DNA of 55,854 bases from Pseudonocardiales bacterium (GTDB taxonomy: Bacteria > Actinomycetota > Actinomycetes > Mycobacteriales > Pseudonocardiaceae): the NCBI GenBank assembly GCA_019243635.1, contig JAFAUB010000148.1, positions 1 to 55,854 of the forward strand, in the 5' to 3' direction. Positions within the stretch are counted from its first letter, which is position 1. Each line of letters begins with the position of its first letter. Under the pieces are notes generated by a model. It was not told the DNA's origin and did no database searches. It worked only from the letters and a program-made list of their open reading frames with translations. Both the position numbers and the translations under genes were made by a program. Below, one piece after another: positions 8,834 to 15,908 of the stretch.

Positions 8834-10162
8834 GTGGAGGGACCGACCGCCGGCACCAGTACCGCGCAGGACGAGGTCGTCGGCTTGGCCAGCGACCTGA
8901 TCCGGATCGACAGCACCAACACCGGCGACCCAGACACCCTCGTCGGCGAGCGGGCCGCGGCGGAGTACGTCGCCGGCAAGCTCGGCGAGGTGGGCTTTGA
9001 GGTCACCTACCTCGAGTCCGGGGCACCCGGACGGGGCAATGTCATCGCCCGGCTGCCCGGTGCCGACCCCCAGCGCGGCGCGCTGCTGGTGCACGGCCAC
9101 CTCGACGTGGTGCCCGCCGACGCCGCTGAGTGGTCGGTACACCCGTTCTCCGGCGCGGTGCAGGATGGCTACCTGTGGGGCCGTGGCGCGGTCGATATGA
9201 AGGACATGCTCGCGATGACCCTCGCCGTCGCCCGGCGGTTCCGGCGCGAGGGCGTCATCCCGCCGCGTGACCTGGTCTTCGCCTTCCTGGCCGACGAGGA
9301 GGCTGGCGGTCTGGTCGGCTCGCACTGGTTGGTCGAGCACTGCCCAGACCTGTTCGAGGGCTGCACCGAGGCGGTCGGCGAGGTGGGCGGGTTCTCCCTG
9401 ACCGTGCGCGAGGGACGGCGGTTGTACCTGGTCGAGACTGCGGAGAAGGGCATCGCTTGGATGCGGCTGCGGGCCAGGGCCAGAGCCGGGCACGGATCGA
9501 TGGTGCACGAGGACAACGCGGTGACCGCGTTGTGCGAGGCGGTGGCCCGGCTGGGCAACCATCGCTTTCCGCTGGTGATGACCGAGGGGGTGCGGGAGTT
9601 CCTGACCGCCGTCGGCGAGGAGACCGGGCTGGACTTCTCTGGCGAGGACCTGGACGGTGCGGTCGCCAAGCTCGGTGGGCTGGCCCGAATCATCGGAGCG
9701 ACGCTGCGCGACACCGCCAACCCGACGATGCTCGACGCCGGGTACAAGGCCAACGTCATCCCCTCCACGGCGCAGGCGGTGGTGGACTGCCGGGTGCTGC
9801 CCGGTCGCCAGGCGGCGTTCGAGCGGGAGGTCGACGAGCTGCTCGGCCCCGACGTCACCCGCGAATGGGTGGTCAACCTACCGCCGGTGCAGACCACCTT
9901 CGACGGTGACCTGGTGGCCGCGATGGACGCCGCGATCCAGCGGGAGGACCCCGGTGCGCGAACCATCCCCTACATGCTCTCCGGCGGCACCGATGCCAAG
10001 GCGTTCAGCCGGCTGGGAATGCGCTGCTTCGGGTTCGCGCCGTTGCGGCTGCCGCCCGATCTCGATTTCGCCGCGCTGTTCCACGGTGTCGACGAGCGGG
10101 TGCCCATCGACGGGCTGGTCTTCGGTACCCGCGTCCTCGACCGGTTCCTCCGAAGCTGTTGA
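8834..10162 (+). CDS. M20-family metallopeptidase (dipeptidase/deacylase type)
   Basis: 442 aa, GTG start. M20 signatures are in order: HGHLDVVPAD (His89, Asp91), GRGAVDMKD (bridging Asp121), DEEAGG (Glu155 general base, Glu156 ligand), then the lid-domain region and LSGGTDAKAF and LFHGVDER near the C-terminus (last metal-binding His). The family uses two zinc ions to hydrolyse peptide or N-acyl amide bonds in the cytosol. From memory it matches the mycobacterial Rv2141c type, which has no firmly assigned substrate. A strong hairpin terminator follows at 10203-10232, so it is probably monocistronic. Confidence 0.92.
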   Translation: MEGPTAGTSTAQDEVVGLASDLIRIDSTNTGDPDTLVGERAAAEYVAGKLGEVGFEVTYLESGAPGRGNVIARLPGADPQRGALLVHGHLDVVPADAAEWSVHPFSGAVQDGYLWGRGAVDMKDMLAMTLAVARRFRREGVIPPRDLVFAFLADEEAGGLVGSHWLVEHCPDLFEGCTEAVGEVGGFSLTVREGRRLYLVETAEKGIAWMRLRARARAGHGSMVHEDNAVTALCEAVARLGNHRFPLVMTEGVREFLTAVGEETGLDFSGEDLDGAVAKLGGLARIIGATLRDTANPTMLDAGYKANVIPSTAQAVVDCRVLPGRQAAFEREVDELLGPDVTREWVVNLPPVQTTFDGDLVAAMDAAIQREDPGARTIPYMLSGGTDAKAFSRLGMRCFGFAPLRLPPDLDFAALFHGVDERVPIDGLVFGTRVLDRFLRSC

Positions 10163-10202
10163 TTCTGCTAACGTCTGCCCTCGTAGCAGTCTTGGTTCCA
10201 AG

Positions 10203-10232
10203 GACGCCTGTGGAGCAAGCGCCACAGGCGTC
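10203..10232 (+). terminator. Terminator after the M20 peptidase gene
   Basis: GACGCCTGTGG (10203-10213) pairs perfectly with CCACAGGCGTC (10222-10232), with an 8-nt loop, followed by GGTTGTGT. It lies 40 nt beyond the stop codon. Confidence 0.8.
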
Positions 10233-10343
10233 GGTTGTGTCCGGCCCGCGCGATGCACGCACCACGTGGGCCGGTAATGACGACGGCGGATCCGGGACAC
10301 CCGCATTGCGGGTCGTACAGGCGGCCCGAGAAGGAGATGGAAG

Positions 10344-10553
10344 ATGGCGACCGGCACGGTCAAGTGGTTCAACGCGGAGAAGGGGTACGGTTTCATCACC
10401 CAGGACGGTGGCGGTCCCGACGTCTTCGCTCACTACTCGGCGATCGAGGCGACCGGCTACCGCTCGCTGGAGGAGAACCAGCAGGTGGAGTTCGAGATCA
10501 CTCAGGGACCCAAGGGGCCGCAGGCCGACAAGATCCGCGTGCGCCGCGCCTGA
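10344..10553 (+). CDS. Cold-shock domain protein
   Basis: 69 aa, full length for the CspA family. It begins [20 protein letters not shown], which contains RNP1 (KGYGFI). RNP2 follows as [10 protein letters not shown]. Members are OB-fold single-stranded nucleic-acid chaperones that melt mRNA structure and act in the cytosol. AAGGAGATGG upstream of the ATG is a strong ribosome-binding site. The ~110-nt leader after the preceding terminator could hold the usual csp 5' UTR, but I see no definite regulatory structure. A perfect 20-bp hairpin closes the unit. Confidence 0.97.
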   Translation: MATGTVKWFNAEKGYGFITQDGGGPDVFAHYSAIEATGYRSLEENQQVEFEITQGPKGPQADKIRVRRA

Positions 10554-10592
10554 GCCTGCTCGCGGGGGCGGCGCGCACGACCCCCGCGCCGA

Positions 10593-10646
10593 CCGGACAT
10601 GGACTAGGGTCCACACCGGCGGGTGCGGACCCTAGTCCATGTCCGG
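10593..10646. terminator. Bidirectional terminator between convergent csp and DUF5703 units
   Basis: CCGGACATGGACTAGGGTCC (10593-10612) is exactly complementary to 10627-10646. The 14-nt loop can itself pair over 4 bp. It sits between two converging genes and so can stop transcription from both sides. Confidence 0.9.
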
Positions 10647-10655
10647 GGGAAAGAC

Positions 10656-10877
10656 CTACAACGACAACTTGGGCTGCGCGACCGCAGTGCGCTGCCTGCG
10701 CAGCCATACGGTGCGTGTGCCATCGGAGTACATCCGCACCCGGGACAGTTCCCAGCCCGCGAACTCGGCTTGCACAGCCAGCTGGGTCGCTGCGGTCCGC
10801 CGGGACACCTCCGGTGGTAACCGCAGCGGCTGGTACTCCCAGTCGAGGTCATCACCGTCAACCGTCTCGATCATCAC
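10656..10877 (-). CDS. DUF5703 family protein
   Basis: 73 aa. The sequence has the small conserved actinobacterial pattern DDLDWEYQPLRLPPEVSR, then AVQAEFAGWELSRVRMYSDG and RTVWLRRQR, which I recognise as DUF5703. The function is unknown. The GTG at 10877 overlaps the stop of the upstream lipoprotein gene by 4 bp, so the two are cotranscribed and coupled; an ATG one codon later (10874) is an alternative start. It ends at a bidirectional terminator. No signal peptide or membrane segment is present, so it is probably cytosolic. Confidence 0.8.
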   Translation of the reverse strand: MMIETVDGDDLDWEYQPLRLPPEVSRRTAATQLAVQAEFAGWELSRVRMYSDGTRTVWLRRQRTAVAQPKLSL

Positions 10878-11896
10878 TGCACCACCCGTCCGGGATCGAT
10901 CACCTGCAGTCCTGCGCCTGACGCGGAGACGACCAAGACCCGGCCACTGACCGGGTCGACCGCCACCGCATCGGGTTCATGCACGGTGGGGAACCGGTGG
11001 ACGATCACCGGCTCGCCTCCTGCCACCCCGAGTCCGACCACCTCATCGCGGGCGGTCAGGGTGACCCACGCCAGGTCCCTCCGGCCGTCGTAGGCCAGCC
11101 CGTAGGGCGCCCCCGGCAGCGGGAAACGCTGCCGCAACACCGGTGGATCACCGGCGAAGGCCAGCAGCTCGCCGTCGCGGGTGTCGGTCACCAGCATCCG
11201 AGCGAACCGGTCGGTCACCGCACCGGCAGCGCCATTGCCCGCGCGCAGGGCGGGGCTGGTCTCACCGGTTGACAGGTCCACCACGCTCACCGCACTGCGC
11301 CCCCGGTCGAGTACCCAGATCCTGGTTCCACCAGGAAATCCCGCAGGCACCAGGCGGGCGGCGTCGATGAACCCCGGGATGGTCGTGCGCGTCCGGTTCC
11401 CGTCAAGTACGACAAGCCGGTCGCCCAGGGCGACCACGGTCACGCCACCCACTGCGACCGCCCCGCGCGCCGAGCCACCGAGAGCTGTCCCGCTCGGTGC
11501 CCCACCACCGAGCGGGACCCGGACCAGGGACCCCGGCGCGGTGACCGGCACCAGCAGCGGGCCGCCCTCGGCGGCGAGCACGAGATCCGCGGCCGGGCCA
11601 GGCAGCGGCACCTGTCGGGACGGCGCGTCGCCGTCCAGGGTGCTCAGCAGCAGCTGCGGCGGGTCATCCAGCGCCACGGCCACCGTCTCGGTGCGGGGAT
11701 CCACCGCCACCTCGGTAGCGGGCGCACCGAGCGGCACGACGGTCCCCGCCGGGGCCGGTCCACCCAGGGGGGCCGACGCGGGAGCGGCGGGGAGGTCGGC
11801 TTGTGCCGCGCCTGAGCCCCCCTCGGCGGCGCATCCCGCTAGCAGCCCGGCGACAAGCAACGCAGCGGGCAGCGCCGCGCGCAGGGCACCGAGCAC
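10874..11896 (-). CDS. Beta-propeller lipoprotein (LppL-like)
   Basis: 340 aa. The N-terminus is a lipoprotein signal peptide with lipobox LLAGC (Cys22), followed by an Ala/Gly/Pro linker. The rest has repeated short beta units such as VDPRTETVAVALDD, AYDGRRDLAWVTL and VAVDPVSGRVLVVSASG, the pattern of a YncE/NHL-like propeller. It should be lipid-anchored on the outer face of the membrane. Propellers of this type bind ligands or partner proteins rather than catalyse. Position next to a DUF5703 gene and near an M20 peptidase matches what I remember around Rv2138 (lppL) in mycobacteria. The ligand is unknown. Confidence 0.85.
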   Translation of the reverse strand: MLGALRAALPAALLVAGLLAGCAAEGGSGAAQADLPAAPASAPLGGPAPAGTVVPLGAPATEVAVDPRTETVAVALDDPPQLLLSTLDGDAPSRQVPLPGPAADLVLAAEGGPLLVPVTAPGSLVRVPLGGGAPSGTALGGSARGAVAVGGVTVVALGDRLVVLDGNRTRTTIPGFIDAARLVPAGFPGGTRIWVLDRGRSAVSVVDLSTGETSPALRAGNGAAGAVTDRFARMLVTDTRDGELLAFAGDPPVLRQRFPLPGAPYGLAYDGRRDLAWVTLTARDEVVGLGVAGGEPVIVHRFPTVHEPDAVAVDPVSGRVLVVSASGAGLQVIDPGRVVQ

Positions 11897-12101
11897 ACCG
11901 ACCTCCTGCCGGTAGGGGCGAGCTGTCAGTCAAGCATTCCTGAACCGACACCCCCGCGTCATCCCCAGGTAGCGGGTTGTTCGTGTCCGCGCGCTCAGCG
12001 GACGCCGCCGCGCCGCTGACGCTGTGCGCACCGGCGTGACCGACTTGTAACCAGTAGTGCCGCCCGCGCCGCCACCTGCGGTAGCGATAGCGTCCTGCAC
12101 T

Positions 12102-12830
12102 GTGACTCCCCCCACCCCGACTCCCACCCCCGCGACTCCCCCCACCACGGTCGACATCGTGCTGCCTTGTCTGGATGAAGCCGAGGCGCTGCCGGGTGTG
12201 CTGGCCGCGATGCCGGCGGGCTACCGGGTCCTCGTCGTCGATAACGGCAGCACCGATGACACCGCTGCGGTCGCGGTCGCGGGCGGCGCGACCGTGGTGC
12301 CCGAGCCGCGCCGCGGCTACGGTGCCGCGGTGCATGCCGGGTTGCTCGCCGCGACCGCCGACCTGGTCGGCGTGCTGGACGCCGACGGGTCGTTGTCCCC
12401 CCAAGCGCTGCCCGAGCTGGTCGCCGCGGTCGCCGGCGGCACCGACCTCGCCGTCGGTCGCCGGAGACCCCAGGCCGGCGCGTGGCCGTGGCACGCCCGA
12501 GCCGGCAACGCGGCACTGGCCGCAGTGCTGCGCGAGCGTGGGCTGCCTGTGCACGACATCGCACCGATCCGGGTTGGACGCCGGCAGGCGCTGCTCAACC
12601 TGGGTGTCACCGACCGGGGCTTCGGTTACCCGTTCGAGCTGCTGCTGCGGGCAGGTGCGGCCGGTTGGCGGGTGCGCGAGTTCGATGTCGAGTACCGGCC
12701 GCGCGCCGGGGGGCGGTCCAAGGTGTCCGGCTCGATCCGGGGCACGGTTCGAGCCGCCCGCGACATGGCCGCCGCGATGGGGCGGATCAGCCGAGCCGGC
12801 GTTCCGGATATCCCAGTTCGATGGCGCTGA
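12102..12830 (+). CDS. GT2-family glycosyltransferase
   Basis: About 242 aa from GTG 12102; the frame is open to GTG 12057, but that would add an unlikely Pro/Ala leader. The GT-A signatures are VDIVLPCLDEAEALPGVLAA, VLVVDNGSTDDTAAVA (nucleotide binding), GYGAAVHAGLLAA and GVLDADGSLSP (the DxD-like metal site). It is about the size of dolichyl/polyprenyl-phosphate-sugar synthase relatives and has no membrane segments. It probably transfers a sugar from a nucleotide donor at the cytosolic face of the membrane. Acceptor and donor cannot be read from sequence. Its last 44 bp overlap the end of the convergent aldo/keto reductase gene. Confidence 0.85.
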   Translation: MTPPTPTPTPATPPTTVDIVLPCLDEAEALPGVLAAMPAGYRVLVVDNGSTDDTAAVAVAGGATVVPEPRRGYGAAVHAGLLAATADLVGVLDADGSLSPQALPELVAAVAGGTDLAVGRRRPQAGAWPWHARAGNAALAAVLRERGLPVHDIAPIRVGRRQALLNLGVTDRGFGYPFELLLRAGAAGWRVREFDVEYRPRAGGRSKVSGSIRGTVRAARDMAAAMGRISRAGVPDIPVRWR

Positions 12831-13758
12831 CGTCATCCAGCGCGGCCGTGATCGCGGGGGCCAGCTCCACTTCCTCGGCGGCCAGTGAGCCGGCTAGCTG
12901 GGCGGTGTCCCGGGCGCCGACGACCGGGGCGACCACCCCCGGCCGGTCCCGGACCCAGGCCAGGGCCACTTCGAGCGGGGAGACGCCCAGCCCGTCGGCG
13001 GCGGTGACCACGGCCTGCACGATCCGGTTCGACCGGTCGGTGCGGTGATGCTCGACATACCGCGCGTAGTGCGGCGACGCCGCTCGGGAGCCGGCAGGGG
13101 TGCTGTTGCGGTACTTGCCGGTGAGCACCCCGCGCGCCAGCGGCGCCCAGGGCAGCAGGCCTACGCCGTGGTACGCCGCCGCCGGGGCCAGCTCCCGCTC
13201 CACCCCCCGTTCCAGCAGCGAGTACTCCATTTGGGCGGACACCAGCGGCACGTCGGAGGTGGTCCTCGCGGTGGCCAGCTGCCAGCCGGTGTAATTGGAC
13301 ACCCCGACGTAGCGGACCTTGCCTGAACGCACCGCGTCGGTCACCGCGGACAGCGTCTCCTCCAGTGGTACGGCCGGATCCCAGGCGTGCAGCTGCCACA
13401 GGTCGACGTGGTCGGTGCGAAGCCGGCGCAGCGACTCCTCCAATGCCGCGAGCAGCGCCCCCCGGGACGCGCCGCCACCGAATGGCCCGTCGTCGCGGTG
13501 CGCTACCGCCTTGGTGGCGAGCACCACCTCGTCCCGAGGGATGACGTCGGACAGCAGTCCGCCCAGGATTCTCTCCGACTCACCCTCGCTGTACACGTCC
13601 GCCGTGTCCACGAGCGTTCCACCGGCGTCGATGAAGGCGACCAGCTGAGTGGCGGCCTCCTCGGCGTCGGTGTCCCGACCCCAGGTCATGGTGCCCAGCG
13701 CCAGCCGGGATACTCGCAGCCCGCTGCGGCCGAGATAACGCTGTTGCACGGGGTGCAC
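12787..13758 (-). CDS. Aldo/keto reductase
   Basis: 323 aa. The family motifs are MTWGRDTD, DTADVYSEGESERILGGLL (catalytic Asp and Tyr of the tetrad), LATKAV (Lys), DLWQLHAWDP (His), SGKVRYVGVSNYTGWQL and PWAPLARGVLTGKY. It is an NADPH-dependent (alpha/beta)8 oxidoreductase acting on aldehydes or ketones; the substrate is unknown. The C-terminal GARDTAQLAGSL is the cofactor phosphate-binding region. The gene ends inside the convergent glycosyltransferase gene (44-bp tail-to-tail overlap) and starts close to the divergent phosphatase-like gene. Confidence 0.94.
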   Translation of the reverse strand: MHPVQQRYLGRSGLRVSRLALGTMTWGRDTDAEEAATQLVAFIDAGGTLVDTADVYSEGESERILGGLLSDVIPRDEVVLATKAVAHRDDGPFGGGASRGALLAALEESLRRLRTDHVDLWQLHAWDPAVPLEETLSAVTDAVRSGKVRYVGVSNYTGWQLATARTTSDVPLVSAQMEYSLLERGVERELAPAAAYHGVGLLPWAPLARGVLTGKYRNSTPAGSRAASPHYARYVEHHRTDRSNRIVQAVVTAADGLGVSPLEVALAWVRDRPGVVAPVVGARDTAQLAGSLAAEEVELAPAITAALDDVSAIELGYPERRLG

Positions 13759-13784
13759 GCTAGTGGGTGCGTAGGGTGGCGGGC

Positions 13785-14477
13785 GTGGGCACCGTGATCC
13801 TGTTACGACATGGCCGGTCCACGGCGAACAGCGCTGGGGTGCTGGCCGGACGCATCCCGGGAGTCGTTCTCGACGAGCACGGTCGAGCCCAGGCTCAGGC
13901 GATGGTCGAACGCCTGGCGCGACTGCCGCTGGCCGCGGTGGTGAGCTCCCCGCTGCAGCGTTGCCGGGACACGGTGGCCCCGCTGGCGCGGTCCCGTGAG
14001 ATCGAGGTGAGCTTCGACGACCGGCTCGTCGAGGTGGACTACGGCGAGTGGACCGGGCGGGAGCTGCGCACGCTGGGTAGGGAGCCGTTGTGGAAGGTGG
14101 TGCAGGCGCACCCCTGCGCGGCGGTGTTCCCCGGCGGTGAGGGTCTGGCCGCGATGCAGGCTCGGGCGGTGGCCGCGGTGCGGGAGTGGGATGCCAAGCT
14201 GGCCGCCGAGCACGGTCCCCAGGTGCTGTGGCTGGCCTGCACCCACGGCGACATCATCAAGGCGGTGCTCGCCGATGCGCTGGGCGTGCACCTGGACGGT
14301 TTCCAGCGCATCGTGGCCAACCCCTGCTCGGTCAGCGCCGTCACCTACACCGAGACCCGGCCGTTCGTGCAGCGGGTCAACGACTGCGGTGACGACCTGC
14401 GGTCGTTGGTCCCGCCCAAGCGCCGGCGCCGGCCCTCGTCCGACGCCACGCCCGGAGGATCGACCGGTACCGGCTGA
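13785..14477 (+). CDS. MSMEG_4193-type histidine phosphatase family protein
   Basis: 230 aa from GTG 13785, which follows AGGGTGGCGGG; GTGs at 13767 and 13776 are alternatives. The phosphohistidine motif ILLRHGRSTAN, the core PLQRCRDTV, EVDYGEWTGRE, and the second histidine in ACTHGDIIKAVLADALG place it in the phosphoglycerate-mutase-like superfamily. The subgroup is called 'MSMEG_4193 family putative phosphomutase'. The phosphorylated substrate is unknown. It is the first gene of a conserved actinobacterial trio with the next two genes, so all three probably serve one pathway. The basic C-terminus (PPKRRRRP) is a low-complexity tail. Confidence 0.9.
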   Translation: MGTVILLRHGRSTANSAGVLAGRIPGVVLDEHGRAQAQAMVERLARLPLAAVVSSPLQRCRDTVAPLARSREIEVSFDDRLVEVDYGEWTGRELRTLGREPLWKVVQAHPCAAVFPGGEGLAAMQARAVAAVREWDAKLAAEHGPQVLWLACTHGDIIKAVLADALGVHLDGFQRIVANPCSVSAVTYTETRPFVQRVNDCGDDLRSLVPPKRRRRPSSDATPGGSTGTG

Positions 14478-14532
14478 GACGTGGGGAGGGTCGGTGGCGC
14501 AGGAGGACGGGTGCTCTAGGGTCGGTACTGCC

Positions 14533-15099
14533 ATGTCCCGTGTCATCCATGTCTTCCGCACCCCCGACCGGTTCGTCGCGGGCACAGTCGGCGAGCCCGG
14601 CGAACGGACCTTCTACCTGCAGGCTGCGGACGAGACCAAAGTTGTCAGCGTGCAGCTGGAGAAGGAACAGGTCAGCGTTCTCGCGGAACGCCTGTCCGCC
14701 CTGCTCGACGAGGTCGTTCGGCGGTTGGGCGCCGATGCCCCCGTCGAGTCCGAGGAGCCTGCGGTGGACACCGAGCCGTTGCGCTCACCCATCGAGCAGG
14801 AGTTCCGGGTCGGCACCATGGGGCTGGGTTGGGATGTCGAGTCTCGGTCCATCGTCGTCGAGCTGCTCGCCGTGAGCGAGCAGGAGGTGGACGAGTCCAT
14901 GGTGCTCGACGACACCGAGGAAGGCCCCGACGCGGTGCGGGTGTTCCTGTCACTCGCGCAGGCACGGGCGTTCACTGTGCGCGCCGAGCGGGTGATCTCA
15001 GCGGGACGCAGGCCCTGTCCGCTGTGCGCGGAGCCGCTGGGACCCAAGGGGCACATCTGCCCACGGCAGAATGGCTACCGTCGCCAGGTCGAGGCCTGA
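14533..15099 (+). CDS. DUF3090 family protein
   Basis: 188 aa. It starts MSRVIHVFRTPDRFVAGTVG, the conserved start of the DUF3090 (TIGR03847) family, followed by GERTFYLQA and FRVGTMGLGWD. The C-terminus has CPLCAEPLGPKGHICPR, a likely zinc site with three cysteines and a histidine. The function is unknown. ATG 14533 was chosen by family match. The gene lies between the phosphatase-like gene and the kinase-like gene on the same strand, in the usual order of this trio. Confidence 0.92.
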   Translation: MSRVIHVFRTPDRFVAGTVGEPGERTFYLQAADETKVVSVQLEKEQVSVLAERLSALLDEVVRRLGADAPVESEEPAVDTEPLRSPIEQEFRVGTMGLGWDVESRSIVVELLAVSEQEVDESMVLDDTEEGPDAVRVFLSLAQARAFTVRAERVISAGRRPCPLCAEPLGPKGHICPRQNGYRRQVEA

Positions 15100-15111
15100 G
15101 CGGGGTCAGCG

Positions 15112-15906
15112 GTGCTGCCCACCGATCCGGCGGCGCTGCCGTTGCTGCACCATGGCCGCATCGACCTGGCCGGCCGGATCGTCGAGGCGTCCAACGCCAC
15201 CCTGGTGGGCACGGTGTATTGCGACGGGGTCAGCGCCGAGTGCGTCTACAAGCCGATCCGAGGGGAGCGCCCGCTCTGGGACTTCCCGGATGGCACCCTG
15301 GCCGGCCGTGAGGTGGCCAGCTGGCTGCTCTCCGAGGCCACCGGCTGGTCGCTGGTGCCGCCCACCGTGCTGCGGTCGGGACCGCTGGGTCCCGGCATGG
15401 TGCAGCTATGGGTCGACACCGAGGATGAGTCCAGACTGGTGGACGTGGTCGCCCTCGACGCCGTGCCGCGGGGCTGGCGCACGGTGCTGCGGGCACATGA
15501 CCGGTACGGCGACCCGGCGCTGTTGGTGCACGCCGACACCGAAGGACTGCGCCGGCTGGCCGTGCTCGATGTGTTGATCAACAACGCTGACCGCAAGGGC
15601 GGGCATGTCCTCGCCGGGTTGGACGGCGCGGTGTACGGCGTGGACCACGGGGTCTGCCTGCACCGCGAGGACAAGCTACGCACCGTCCTGTGGGGCTTCC
15701 TGGGTCGGCCGTTGTCGGTCGCGACGCTGGAGGCGCTGCGCCGGATGCGGTCCGAGCTGGACGGCGCGTTGGGTGCCGCGCTCACCGAGCACGTGACCCG
15801 AGCGGAGGTGCGGGCGGTGCGGGAACGGACTGACCGGTTGCTGGCTAACGGGACGTTCCCAGCACCCCATGGGGACTGGCCGGCGATCCCGTGGCCGGCA
15901 TTCTGA
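15112..15906 (+). CDS. SCO1664 family protein, PI3/4-kinase-like fold
   Basis: 264 aa with a GTG start, 12 nt after the DUF3090 stop. GTVYCDGVSAECVYKPIRGE contains the ATP-binding lysine. LINNADRKGGHVL is a catalytic-loop-like segment (N-x-D-R-K-G-G-H), and YGVDHGVCLH holds the metal-binding Asp. These match the SCO1664/TIGR03843 group, a distant relative of phosphatidylinositol 3/4-kinases and HipA-like kinases. The substrate is unknown. Co-occurrence with a histidine phosphatase and a DUF3090 protein suggests a phosphorylation/dephosphorylation module. It ends 2 bp from the convergent M50 fusion gene. Confidence 0.88.
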   Translation: MLPTDPAALPLLHHGRIDLAGRIVEASNATLVGTVYCDGVSAECVYKPIRGERPLWDFPDGTLAGREVASWLLSEATGWSLVPPTVLRSGPLGPGMVQLWVDTEDESRLVDVVALDAVPRGWRTVLRAHDRYGDPALLVHADTEGLRRLAVLDVLINNADRKGGHVLAGLDGAVYGVDHGVCLHREDKLRTVLWGFLGRPLSVATLEALRRMRSELDGALGAALTEHVTRAEVRAVRERTDRLLANGTFPAPHGDWPAIPWPAF

Positions 15907-15908
15907 CC

